Source of the DNA: Agarophyton chilense
Taxonomy: Eukaryota > Rhodophyta > Florideophyceae > Gracilariales > Gracilariaceae
DNA length: 64,000 nucleotides
Reading direction: 5' to 3'
Assembly: GCA_030374765.1 (NCBI GenBank)
Contig: JARGXX010000031.1
Coordinates: 62,001-126,000 of the forward strand
How positions within the stretch are numbered: position 1 is the first letter of the stretch; every line of letters starts with the position of its first letter. A program made the position numbers and the translations under genes. Shown here in pieces: positions 39,968-51,513 of this stretch. The notes under the pieces are model-generated. The model made no database searches. It was not told the origin of the DNA and worked only from the letters and a program-made list of their open reading frames with translations.

Positions 39968-41479
39968 TTACTTTGGTCCAATCATGTTTGCAGGTACAAC
40001 AAACTCATCGAACTTATCTTCCGTTAAAATGCCAAGAGATACAGCCGCCTGCCGTAATGTGGTTCCTTCCTTGTGTGCCTTCTTCGCGATCTGCGCAGCC
40101 TTATCATATCCAATAACCGGATTCAATGCAGTAACCAGCATCAGGCTCTCAGTCAGAAGCTGAGCGACTCTCTTCTCATTCACCTTGAGGCCTTCAATAC
40201 AATGCCTTTCAAAGGACGCAGCACAATCACTAAGTAGTCTAGCGCTATGAAGCACGTTATGAATCATCATCGGTTTGAATACGTTCAACTCAAAGTGGCC
40301 ATTGGTCCCGCCGACAGTGATTGCGACGTGATTACCAATTACTTGAGCGCATGCCATCGTGACCGCTTCACATTGCGTAGGATTGACTTTGCCGGGCATG
40401 ATAGAACTTCCAGGCTCATTCTCGGGCAACATGAGTTCTCCAAGCCCACAGCGGGGTCCTGATCCGAGCAATCGAACGTCATTCGCGATCTTCATGAGCG
40501 AAGCGGCAGCGGTGTTCAACGCACCACTCGTAAAAACGACGGCGTCATGCGCGGCCAAGGCTTCAAACTTATTTTCCGCAGAGACGAAAGGTAAGCCAGT
40601 AAGCTCTGCAACCTTTTCACAAACCTTTTCAGCAAAACCAACGCGGGTGTTCAAGCCAGTACCAACGGCTGTGGCGCCAATGGCAAGCTCGTAAACGTCT
40701 GGCAGACACGCACGGACTCGCGACACAGCCTGACGAAGTTGTCTCACGTAGGCGGACAACTCTTGGCCGTAGGTGAGCGGAACGGCGTCCATGCAATGGG
40801 TGCGTCCGATTTTAATGATGTGACTGTATTGATCGGCCTTGCGGTCAAAGGCGTCGGCAAGCGAGGTGAGCGAGGGGATGAGACGGGTGTTCAATTCGAG
40901 GGCGAGGGCGATGTGCATGGCTGTTGGAAAGGTGTCGTTTGAGGACTGTGACTTGTTGACGTGGTCGTTCGGATGCACTGGGGTTTTGGAGCCGAGCTGG
41001 CCGCCCAGAATCTCAATAGCTCTGTTTGAGATTACCTCGTTGACGTTCATGTTGGACTGGGTGCCAGAGCCAGTCTGCCACACGACGAGCGGGAAATGAT
41101 CATCGAGTTTCCCGGCGGCGACGTCTGCGGCAGCGGTCTCAATAGCGGTGGCGATGGAATTGTCCAGACCGTAGTGGCGATTGGCAAACGCGGTGGCCTG
41201 TTTGAGAACACCAAAGGCGTGGATGACGGGCAAGGGCATTCTATCAGTATTTCTGCAGATGTCGAAGTTAGAAATGGATCGCTGGGTCTGAGCGCCCCAG
41301 TAGCGATCTGCAGGAACTTTGATTTCGCCAAAGGTGTCTTTCTCGATTCGAGTGTTCATTTTCGGTAGCGTGGAGTGAAACGGACGCACGGGGCGGGAAT
41401 TGAGGGGCGGGCGGAGGAGACGTCCAAGAAGCGAGGGCAGCGGACGGGGTGCGGGCATGGTAAAGGCGCTGACTCGCAT
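39968..41479 (-). CDS. Fumarate hydratase class II, mitochondrial
   Basis: 503 residues; converts fumarate to L-malate in the TCA cycle. Diagnostic segments are [14 protein letters not shown] (substrate site), [18 protein letters not shown] and the superfamily signature [16 protein letters not shown] (near residue 350). The mature enzyme starts around [28 protein letters not shown]; the preceding ~40 residues ([20 protein letters not shown]...) are an Arg/Leu/Pro-rich mitochondrial presequence. ATG 41479 and ATG 41458 are both plausible; 41458 has the better context (accATGc). Divergent from sulfotransferase-like gene 2, sharing a promoter with four CACGTG boxes. Confidence 0.97.
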   Translation of the reverse strand: MRVSAFTMPAPRPLPSLLGRLLRPPLNSRPVRPFHSTLPKMNTRIEKDTFGEIKVPADRYWGAQTQRSISNFDICRNTDRMPLPVIHAFGVLKQATAFANRHYGLDNSIATAIETAAADVAAGKLDDHFPLVVWQTGSGTQSNMNVNEVISNRAIEILGGQLGSKTPVHPNDHVNKSQSSNDTFPTAMHIALALELNTRLIPSLTSLADAFDRKADQYSHIIKIGRTHCMDAVPLTYGQELSAYVRQLRQAVSRVRACLPDVYELAIGATAVGTGLNTRVGFAEKVCEKVAELTGLPFVSAENKFEALAAHDAVVFTSGALNTAAASLMKIANDVRLLGSGPRCGLGELMLPENEPGSSIMPGKVNPTQCEAVTMACAQVIGNHVAITVGGTNGHFELNVFKPMMIHNVLHSARLLSDCAASFERHCIEGLKVNEKRVAQLLTESLMLVTALNPVIGYDKAAQIAKKAHKEGTTLRQAAVSLGILTEDKFDEFVVPANMIGPK

Positions 41480-41623
41480 GCAGGAGGGCGAGCGGACTGG
41501 CTATGCTTTCGTGAGTCGGAGCGCACAAGGTGATGTGATTGATCGAGGCGATGTGAGCGCAACGACCACGGTGCGAGAATGGACACCCGGGAATGAATGC
41601 AGGAGGGATGTGTCCGTGCGTGG

Positions 41624-41688
41624 CACGTGTATTGAACGTGGACACGCACGTGATGACACCACACCACGTGGTGACACCATACCACGTG
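41624..41688. promoter_or_regulatory. Cluster of four CACGTG (G-box/E-box) motifs
   Basis: CACGTG starts at 41624, 41647, 41665 and 41683 (spacings 23, 18 and 18 bp), within accessory repeats of the form ccACACCACGTGgtgacacc. CACGTG is the core site of bHLH and, in plants, bZIP factors. Confidence 0.6.
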
Positions 41689-42056
41689 TTGTCGTTGGCA
41701 ATATGATGTCGTGTTGGAGCATTGTTATACGGCGAGATGCATCACAACTGTAAGGCGCATGAGCGCTCGACGGCTATTGTCAAGTTCAAGGCATGCAGAG
41801 CTGGGAACGCACTCACACGCAGGCGCTGACGAGGCTGTGCGTGAGTCGACTGCTTGAATTGAGGCAGCACGCAGCCCAGTCGGGCGCACTTTGCCAATTC
41901 AGTCATCCCTCGCGCTGTCAGCCACGCACGTCTCCGCGCTAATCGCCCAGTTATGGCTACAGGGATAGCAGCTGTCATCGTTTGTCTCACCATTCCACCC
42001 TTGCGCTCCCCTCCTTAAATATCCTTCCCCCCGCCATCGTACGCCCACTTTGTTCA

Positions 42057-42099
42057 CCGTCAACGCTCCCCGTCAACGCTCCCCGTCAACGCTCCCCGT
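42057..42099. repeat. 13-bp tandem repeat
   Basis: CCGTCAACGCTCC three times plus a partial copy, about 110-150 nt before the ATG at 42210. Confidence 0.9.
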
Positions 42100-42209
42100 C
42101 CTCCCCTCTCATCGCCGTTTCCCCTCTGTGCACCACGCTGCACCGTCTTGCCCCGGCGCGCTCTATCCCTTTTAAGCTGGCGTCACCTCGCAACGAATCC
42201 CCTCGCAAG

Positions 42210-43313
42210 ATGAAGGCAAACGGTGCCAAGAAGGAAATGCGCATGCTTGTGCTCGTCGCTCTGGCTGCCATCACTTCCAGTGTCTCGCTTTTCTATGCGC
42301 TTTCACGTCCTGCGCTGGACGTTGGCCGCCTCGAATCGCGTCTGCGCCTCATCGAGCAATATGCGCGTGCCGGCGCTGATGTTCCGCCCCCGCCGGCCCC
42401 TATCGTCACTGCAATCGGCGGTGGCTCTTCCGATCAGAAGCGCCTGCTCTTCTACAACCGTCCGCCAAAGACCGGTTCAACCACTGTGCGCATTGCTGTG
42501 AAAAGAGCCCTCGACGAACACGGACTGACGGCTGCTAAATGCTTCAACATGATCGAGTGGAATGAGATGGGTCTCAAGACTATCATCAATCGACGTGATG
42601 TCGATTTCTATGGGTGTCATACCCGTATGACAAGGGATCGTTACGACTTTGTGAGCCGCTTGCGAGGTGGAAATGTTACTTTTGTCACAAACACAAGAGA
42701 GCCTTCGAACATCATTCTGTCGGCATACTTGCAGGAAAACCGTGATAGGAAAGTAGCCGACATAACTGACGACAAGCAAATGGAAGAGGAGATTGAGAGA
42801 TTTAAAAAACACGTGGAGTCATATCCGGTCGACGCCTTGTACAGATATCACGGCGCAGATGTAACACTCAACCAATGTCCCATCGAATGGGTTCATGAAG
42901 ATGCCATGCGAAGAGTGGCCGAACGCTATGAAGTAGTTATCGATCTCAGTCGCCCCGAGGAGTCTACAGCCATGATGGAGGCTGTCACAGGCTTGCGCCC
43001 CGATTTTACCGGTCATTTCAACGAGCGCACCACTGACACATCTGGAAAGATGTTGACAGCGTTGAAGAATATCGACACGTCCCACAAGACCTGTGGTAAT
43101 GAACTCGTTCACAAGGTTCTCATGCAACAGTACAACATTATCAAGGACCGCTTGATGCAGAATCGGTGCTTTGACGAGGGCTCTGGTAGTTTTAGTCTAT
43201 GCGAAAAAGCTGTTTTGAAGAAGGAAGAGATTTCGGAGAAGAATAGAAAAGAGAGCTATGCAGCCCGTGAGGCCTTGGTGCAGATGGCAGGTGGTGAGCA
43301 TCCGAGCGATTGA
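42210..43313 (+). CDS. Sulfotransferase-like type II membrane protein 2
   Basis: 367 residues: a short cytosolic tail (MKANGAKKEMR), a membrane anchor (MLVLVALAAITSSVSLFYAL), a stem, then a lumenal catalytic domain. LLFYNRPPKTGSTTVRIAVK (79-98) is the PAPS 5'-phosphosulfate loop, and VTFVTNTREPSNIILSAYL (about 155-173) carries the Arg and Ser of the 3'-phosphate motif, so the enzyme looks intact. The layout fits a Golgi carbohydrate sulfotransferase; in a red alga a galactan acceptor is likely but unproven. The frame is open upstream to 41982, but the ATG at 42210 starts a proper anchor and matches the paralogue at 21803. Divergent from fumarase. Confidence 0.82.
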   Translation: MKANGAKKEMRMLVLVALAAITSSVSLFYALSRPALDVGRLESRLRLIEQYARAGADVPPPPAPIVTAIGGGSSDQKRLLFYNRPPKTGSTTVRIAVKRALDEHGLTAAKCFNMIEWNEMGLKTIINRRDVDFYGCHTRMTRDRYDFVSRLRGGNVTFVTNTREPSNIILSAYLQENRDRKVADITDDKQMEEEIERFKKHVESYPVDALYRYHGADVTLNQCPIEWVHEDAMRRVAERYEVVIDLSRPEESTAMMEAVTGLRPDFTGHFNERTTDTSGKMLTALKNIDTSHKTCGNELVHKVLMQQYNIIKDRLMQNRCFDEGSGSFSLCEKAVLKKEEISEKNRKESYAAREALVQMAGGEHPSD

Positions 43314-43543
43314 TTGTAGAAAGGGTGGCACATTTCCGATGCTACGATATATAGTTGTTCCCTAGTGTCCACTTGCTTAATTTACTGTTGTTTTTAGATA
43401 CGACGTTGTATTTGTTGTCATAAGAACTGTCGTTGTCCTTGCTTTCCGAATTGTCGTCCAGGCTCTGCTTTGAGTGCATTTCGCAAGATAATCCTGGGCT
43501 TAAAGCGCTTCGCGTCGGGGGGGCTATCGTCTGCATATAAAGA

Positions 43544-43801
43544 TTAGTGTTTTATTAACTTGTCCTCTCTGGAAAGCATGCGAGAGAAAATACTCATGGC
43601 GCTCAACATAGCTGTAATAGAGGAAACGTTGAATCCCTTCATGTGGAGCAGATAAGAAAGCGCAGACTGCAACTGCGGTCGGCCGTAAAATAACAACTGT
43701 CTTTTGACAGAACGGCTGCTCTTCTGATGCCCACGTTGGAGCTCGTACATCAGCTCCAATGTGGGCAACGGGAGGTGAGCCTCATGATAACGGTTGTTCA
43801 T
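43544..43801 (-). pseudogene. Possible fragment of an integrase-type transposon protein
   Basis: An 85-codon frame. After LELMYELQRGHQ it reads GRPQLQSALSYLL...GFNVSSITAML, which recalls the GRP.....L.YLL..GF....IA.MLGVS helix-turn-helix region before the DDE integrase core in some eukaryotic transposons. The usual GVS..T..RR end is not preserved, and no integrase core follows. Probably a decayed remnant; the match is from memory and weak. Confidence 0.3.
43728..43767. repeat. Inverted repeat, 16-bp arms, 8-nt loop
   Basis: Left arm TGCCCACGTTGGAGCT (43728-43743) and right arm AGCTCCAATGTGGGCA (43752-43767). The only difference becomes a G-U pair in RNA. Confidence 0.9.
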
Positions 43802-43909
43802 TTCTTCTTTCTGACACTGAGTGTAAGTGCTCAGAGATGTGAACTAATTCGGATTCGAAGGAAGTCCTTTCATGTAGAAGATGATGAATCCAAGGCATTC
43901 GAATAGATT

Positions 43910-43985
43910 TAAAAAGATCACAAAAGGTTACAGTGTGGCCTCATATTATGAGGCCAAACTGTAAGCTTTTGTGTTGATTTTTAGT
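43910..43985. repeat. Long hairpin, 26-bp near-perfect arms plus extension
   Basis: Arms 43921-43946 and 43950-43975 pair with two mismatches around a 3-nt loop. Pairing continues outwards (TAAAAA..TCA with TGA.TTTTTA) with small bulges. It could be a MITE-like relic, a small-RNA precursor or a 3'-end element. Confidence 0.85.
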
Positions 43986-44570
43986 TATTTTGACCGGATT
44001 TTTTTTCGTGTTTTGCCCTGGGAGCAGTGAAGACTCTGTATCTTCTCAAAAAAACCTGCGCCCTACGAAACTGCTTCATATATAAAATAATATATATGTA
44101 TAATCCGACATAGTATTCTTATGTCGAATTTTCCTGCGCCGGTTTCAATTGGACACAGATTACGAACCTTGCTTACAGCCAACTAACGTTTCTTACAGCG
44201 CAAATAAGAGGCGAGAGCGGGCTACGCCCGATCTCCCATTAGGCGTTACGCGCGCGACACGACACTTGTGAATGGGCAGAGCCCCGAACATGGCAGTCTG
44301 GCACGTTCGAGTGGCCGAATAGCGTTGTGCAGCGGAGATTTTGACACGTGCTTCCGTCCGCCGCACAGGGTGCGTTTTAATGTTTCAAGATCGCTAGTAG
44401 AGGTGGAGACTAACGGAATACCGTGCGCATTGCACGGGCGCGTTTACGGCGGTAGTTTGGTGCGGTGTTGGTGGTATGGTAGATAGGTAGTAAGGCTCTT
44501 CTTGAGGTAGAATACAGAATGTAGAGGAGCAAGAAGGAGAAAAAAAGGAGCGATAAGCAAAGTTAGCGAG

Positions 44571-45740
44571 TTACACATGAGAGGTAGTAGTCGCGGTAGC
44601 ACTAGTCATCATAGACAACGTTCTTGCAGCCATAACAGCGGCAGATTCGAGCGCTACAGCGGCCTGAGCGTCTACAACACGCTCATCGGCATTGGCACTA
44701 AACACGGCGGTATCATATTCTTCAAAGGTCTCGGCGGACACCCAGCAGTTCCACTGCAGTCTTCTGAGGAACTCGTGTTCCATGGAATTGAGTTCGGCGA
44801 GAGAAGGGATTCCCGCAATTGTGCAGAAAGTAGAGTTGCGATGACATTCATCTTCGAGGTACTTGTCGGCCACACACAGAGCGGTAGCCAGGACGCGGTG
44901 CACGTTAAGATGAATGAGACACAGTCGCTGATCGACGAGGCGCACGCGGTCCAAAAACACAAGGGCGACGATATAGACACTGCGGCTGAGCTGGAGGCGG
45001 GTGACAAGCTGGAACACATAGCACGAGAGCGAAAAGGGGGCAACGGTGCAGCTATAAAACATGCTGGTGGTGCGTGCGTCAATGTGCGGGTTGGGATGCA
45101 GCGTGCAAGAGGCGTTGCGCTCACACGTGCGCTCCAGCACGTCGGAAAGGGCGCGCACAATGAACAAGGAGTTGTAATTGTCGGCGGCCGAGCACGACGG
45201 GGGCTCGAACTGCGGGCGCAACAGAAGCAGACGCGAGGCGGTGGACGGCAGCATGATTTGCTCGGGGGTGAGCTGCTCCAACGCCATTGTGAAGTACTGG
45301 CGCTTCCGTCGTTGGCGGCGGCGTGAGGCGGGCAGTAGCTGGGCGTGGGTGGAGGAGAGTGGTGGCATGTGCGTCGCACCCAAACGCTTTCGAATTGAGG
45401 GGCGCAACAGCGGGTGATTGAGCGCAAGCGGGAGCGGGGGCGGGGGGGGAGGAAGGACGGGGGGCTCAAGCGCGGGTTGGGTGGGCAGACGCACGCCGCA
45501 GGGCAGCGGCAACGGTGGGGGCGGTAGCAATGGCGGCGGTGGCAAAGACAGCGACGAGGGCGGGGGTGGAGGCGCAGGCGCGAGCGGTGGCGGCAGGGGA
45601 GGGGGGGGCAGCGACGGCGGGGGTGGCAGCGGCAGCGGCAGCGGCAGCGGCAGCGGCAACGGCAACGGTAGCGACAGCGGCAGCGGCGACAAGGGCGGCA
45701 GTGACGAAGAAGAGAAAGGCTGGAACATGAAGGAGGACAT
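44571..45740 (-). CDS. P/U-type (PHO80-like) cyclin
   Basis: 389 residues. The C-terminal ~220 residues are a single cyclin box of the PHO80/plant cyclin-U class: YNSLFIVRALSDVLER, FSLSCYVFQLVTRLQLS, SVYIVALVFLDRVRL, LNVHRVLATALCVADKYLED, then SLAELNSMEHEFLRRLQWNC. Such cyclins pair with CDKs in phosphate signalling or cell-cycle control. Residues 1-150 are a Pro/Leu/Ser-rich low-complexity region built from 6-bp repeats (about 45625-45690), probably disordered. ATG 45740 was chosen; the frame stays open to 46142 through a repeat-rich Arg/Ala leader, and a shorter protein starting at MALEQLTPEQ (just before the cyclin box) is also possible. Confidence 0.85.
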   Translation of the reverse strand: MSSFMFQPFSSSSLPPLSPLPLSLPLPLPLPLPLPLPLPPPPSLPPPPLPPPLAPAPPPPPSSLSLPPPPLLPPPPLPLPCGVRLPTQPALEPPVLPPPPPPLPLALNHPLLRPSIRKRLGATHMPPLSSTHAQLLPASRRRQRRKRQYFTMALEQLTPEQIMLPSTASRLLLLRPQFEPPSCSAADNYNSLFIVRALSDVLERTCERNASCTLHPNPHIDARTTSMFYSCTVAPFSLSCYVFQLVTRLQLSRSVYIVALVFLDRVRLVDQRLCLIHLNVHRVLATALCVADKYLEDECHRNSTFCTIAGIPSLAELNSMEHEFLRRLQWNCWVSAETFEEYDTAVFSANADERVVDAQAAVALESAAVMAARTLSMMTSATATTTSHV

Positions 45741-48364
<2,624 letters not shown>

Positions 48365-50046
48365 TGTGCGGGACCTTTCACAGGTAACTAAAAGAATAGT
48401 ATCTACCATATAAAGTTGATAAGGGCGACCTTTCTTTTTTTCAGACCTTACCTCATCAAAGGCCGTTTAGACTTGAATGATCCTTGCTATGTGGGATTAT
48501 TCGTCGAAATCAAACTAGTCGAAGGTTGTGCAGCGTTCCTCTCACTTCCAATATGTCCGAAGATTTTTGCTTCCGGGGGCTTACGTCATTGATATGCTTT
48601 TAATCTTCAACGCTCGTTTGACTTGCGTTCGAGGCAGGCGGGTATGCATCAACCCAAAACGTACATGAGCCTCACAAATACCATCGTTACGTACGGGAGT
48701 ATGTTTGAAGAGGTAGAATTCTCTGTCCAAAAAGGTTTACTTCTGTGCTAAAATGCTGGTGTTATTATCCAACAAGATCATCATGGCAACAGGAGCAATG
48801 GCTTGAACATGTGACTACGAACCGTTATCTTTTTGATATGGCCCGGCAGCTCTCCAGCTCTCAAACTGCGAAAGGCGGGAAAGAACAGCTTGCCGCAACA
48901 CAATCTTCGGAAGATCCCACTCCGTTTATCGCATTCTACGAAGGCACCAACGCCCGCAACGATGTTGTTCATATCGTTTACCGTAACGGACATGGCAAAG
49001 AAGATCGCAGGTCTCATGGAACGGACATAAATGTTGGGAGCGTCCGATACTTCAAACGGCCGATGCGTACGAGTTCTACGCTCTTCCGAAGCTAGCTAGA
49101 GGACTGATCGTGTCTACGTCGAGAAATGGTACACTGGCACAAAAAGTGGCTACGAATTGCAAGTTCTGCAAGGATTATTAGGTATAGCTGCTCTCATCTG
49201 GAGTGGGAAAGAGGGGAGCAGTGCAGAACGCTGCCTGGAATTCTGGCGATCGCAAGAATTGGTCTACGAAGCATACCGCATGTCGAAAGAGCGCTTACTT
49301 CACAACTTACCTTTCCGTGTTCCGTTCGAAGGTATCGTAAACTTCGATATCACCGGTGAACCAAAGACAGGACCAATCCGAAGATCGGAAATACACGACA
49401 ACGCTTGTCATGCTCTCGAAATACAAAATTGAAATCGCGTCGACGCCTGATAATAGTCCAACTACAAGAATACGCACGGTCGGAGGCGGGAATGGCGGCA
49501 ATATATGACACAGATTTCCCTGGCGCTGAACTTAAAATGCAGCAGAGATTGAAACAGGTCAAATCAAGCCGAAGGTCGTGTCGCTGTGCACCGAGAAACA
49601 TCTAAGGACCGCGAGACTAGTTAACACGATTTGCATCTTGGGCGGAGGAACAGAAGTAATATCGTGTTCCAAACTCAACGTCCAAGGTGCAAATCGTGAA
49701 CAACGCTGCAGAACAGACTTGACCCTCTACAAGATTCCCCGAATCCTCGTCTGTTTCTGCACGGCTCATCTGGTACCTATCTGTCCTTCAATTATGACCT
49801 TCAACGATCAACCATTTTCCACGAGGTAGACAACACACCCAAACGAATAGGAGCCAAAGCTCAAGCGTCCAAATTTAATACAACCAAAGGGCAAAAGGGG
49901 GGACGTCCAACTCCAAGAAGGTCGAGCGGTACGTCGGGAAGAGAGTGCCCGGTCACGCTTTGCATACAGGATGGATGACAAAACAAAGCAAAGCAAACAT
50001 CGCCTTAGATCGGCGTAAAAGGAAACACTATATGCCGACCGAGTCA
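48365..50046. other. 1.7 kb interval with a patchwork of frame-shifted frames
   Basis: Between the 3' ends of DDX41 and the ALY gene. Plus-strand frames at 48745-49095, 49157-49432, 49405-49605 and one open to about 49975 follow one another in different phases with ordinary, protein-like composition. They may be one decayed gene; no domain was recognised. Confidence 0.4.
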
Positions 50047-50916
50047 CTAGTCGGCATATCCATCGCGCCCATCAGGGCGATCGCGCTCGTCGCGCTCCTG
50101 ATTGGCGCCTGTGCCCGGGGTCCTGATCTGCCTCCGATTGCGGCGACGATTGCGACGACCCTGTTGGCCGTTGCGGTTGCGATCGGCCGACGGGGACTCC
50201 TTGCGATCGAACGTGTCGTTCTCCGGAGAGCGGGACCGATCACGGTAATCCTCGCCCGCAGGCTGAGACTTTTTTGAGGGGTTTTCCCTGCCGTTCTTCG
50301 AGCGCGTGGTGACCAGCGTAATCTGGAGCGGCTGGTTATCTAGAGGCACCAGGTTGTACCTTTTGATGGCCTCCAACGCATCTGGCATGTTTTCGAAAAT
50401 GACTTCAGCCTCACAGGAGGAGGTGCCATTCTGATAGCGGGGGAGGACGGCGCTCTTTAACGGACCTACGGTCTCAAAGAGCTCTGCGATGTCACTTTGT
50501 GTGACACCGGGGTGCAGGTTGGACACGACGACCTTGACGCCATTAGAGCGTCTCTGCGCCGAGGGGGGCAGGTAGTGGGGGACAGTGTCGGCGACGGTAG
50601 GAGTTTGGGCGGGTTCGGAGCGCGCATTGGTTTGCGCGTCAGCCGGGGCGGCGGGGGTGACGTTGGGCTTGCGGCGGTTCTTGCGCTTCTTGGAGATGGA
50701 GCGTCGAGCCTTGGCAGCCGGGAGACTGGTGTCCTTCTCCGGGCTGCGTTCGGTAGAGCGGTTGGAAGCGGCGGGGGTAAGGCGGGCCTTTGGTGCCGGG
50801 GTCTTGCGCTTGGAGACCTGGTCACGGCGGCGGGCGGCGCGGTCGGCGCGGTCGGCGCGCTTGGCCTGGATGGACTCCTTTATGATGTCGTCGAGGGGGC
50901 GGTCGATGTTGAGCAT
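50047..50916 (-). CDS. ALY/REF-type mRNA export adaptor
   Basis: 289 residues. The N-terminal RPLDDIIKESIQ is the UAP56-binding motif of REF proteins, followed by an Arg/Lys/Ala/Pro-rich linker. A single RRM (about 122-195) contains KVVVSNLHPGVTQSDIAELF (RNP2 and first helix) and an RNP1 region around EAEVIFENMPDALEAIKRYN, the ALYREF pattern. The C terminus is RS/RN-rich (RNRRRNRRQ...) and ends in a charged DERDRPDGRDGYAD, where ALYREF often has a second UAP56-binding motif; that is not clear here. The protein links spliced mRNA to TREX and the export receptor. ATG 50916 was chosen because it directly precedes the motif; the frame is open to 51330. Confidence 0.87.
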   Translation of the reverse strand: MLNIDRPLDDIIKESIQAKRADRADRAARRRDQVSKRKTPAPKARLTPAASNRSTERSPEKDTSLPAAKARRSISKKRKNRRKPNVTPAAPADAQTNARSEPAQTPTVADTVPHYLPPSAQRRSNGVKVVVSNLHPGVTQSDIAELFETVGPLKSAVLPRYQNGTSSCEAEVIFENMPDALEAIKRYNLVPLDNQPLQITLVTTRSKNGRENPSKKSQPAGEDYRDRSRSPENDTFDRKESPSADRNRNGQQGRRNRRRNRRQIRTPGTGANQERDERDRPDGRDGYAD

Positions 50917-51513
50917 TTTGGGTTTGGGGGTGTTCGGGGGGTAGGGTTGGAGGGGGTTGGAGGGGGTTGAAGGGGGTTTGAGGGGGTTGGATGGGACGAG
51001 ATGTGGCGAAGAGCAAAAGAGGCTGGAAGAAAGAGAGCGTAGTTCGGAGCGTTGAGGAGGAGCGGGAAGCGTTGAGGGGGGCAGAGGGGGGGTTGGGGTG
51101 GGGTGGGTGAGAAAAGAAATGGAGTACGGTGAGAGAGGGGGAGGGGGTTCTAAAGTACGCTGGAGCAGGATGGGTGGAGCGCGCGGCGGGCAGTTCAAAT
51201 GCAAAGCCGGCGCCTCGTGCGCAGCGACGTGTGCGCTGGCGGGAATTGGCAGGGGCCACGTACAAAATTGCGAACTTTGCGTTTGGGCGTGACAAGGCCG
51301 ACGCCGCGTGATCCGTTTCACGGGAGCCAAAGTGAAAATTTGGTGTCAGTTGCGCGGATCAGCCGTTCTCGACCTTTACTGTATGTAACCTTACCATCGT
51401 CCACAACATGCGCGTCTCTCGCTACCGACAGCAGCGCTTGGGGAGGAGGGTGATGGCTGCGAGCGCTCGCAAGTTCTCCACGCACGTCCCACAGCGTCGT
51501 CCACCTCGCCGCT
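50917..51513. promoter_or_regulatory. Divergent ALY / CPSF-A promoter
   Basis: 597 bp, GC-rich, with the 11-bp repeat near the ALY start. No separate gene seen. Confidence 0.45.
50944..50992. repeat. 11-bp G/T-rich tandem repeat in the ALY leader
   Basis: About five imperfect copies of GGGTTGGAGGG, 28-76 nt upstream of the start codon; C-rich on the coding strand. Confidence 0.85.

Larger units (their letters stand above)
41480..42209. promoter_or_regulatory. Divergent fumarase / sulfotransferase promoter
   Basis: 730 bp. It contains four CACGTG palindromes (41624, 41647, 41665, 41683), a TATA-like CTTAAATA at 42014-42021, and a 13-bp repeat in the presumed leader of the gene at 42210. Confidence 0.55.
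43314..44570. other. AT-rich interval with hairpins and a possible transposon scrap
   Basis: 1.26 kb between convergent genes. It holds two strong inverted repeats (43728-43767 and about 43910-43985) and a short minus-strand frame resembling a transposon helix-turn-helix. No intact gene seen. Confidence 0.5.
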
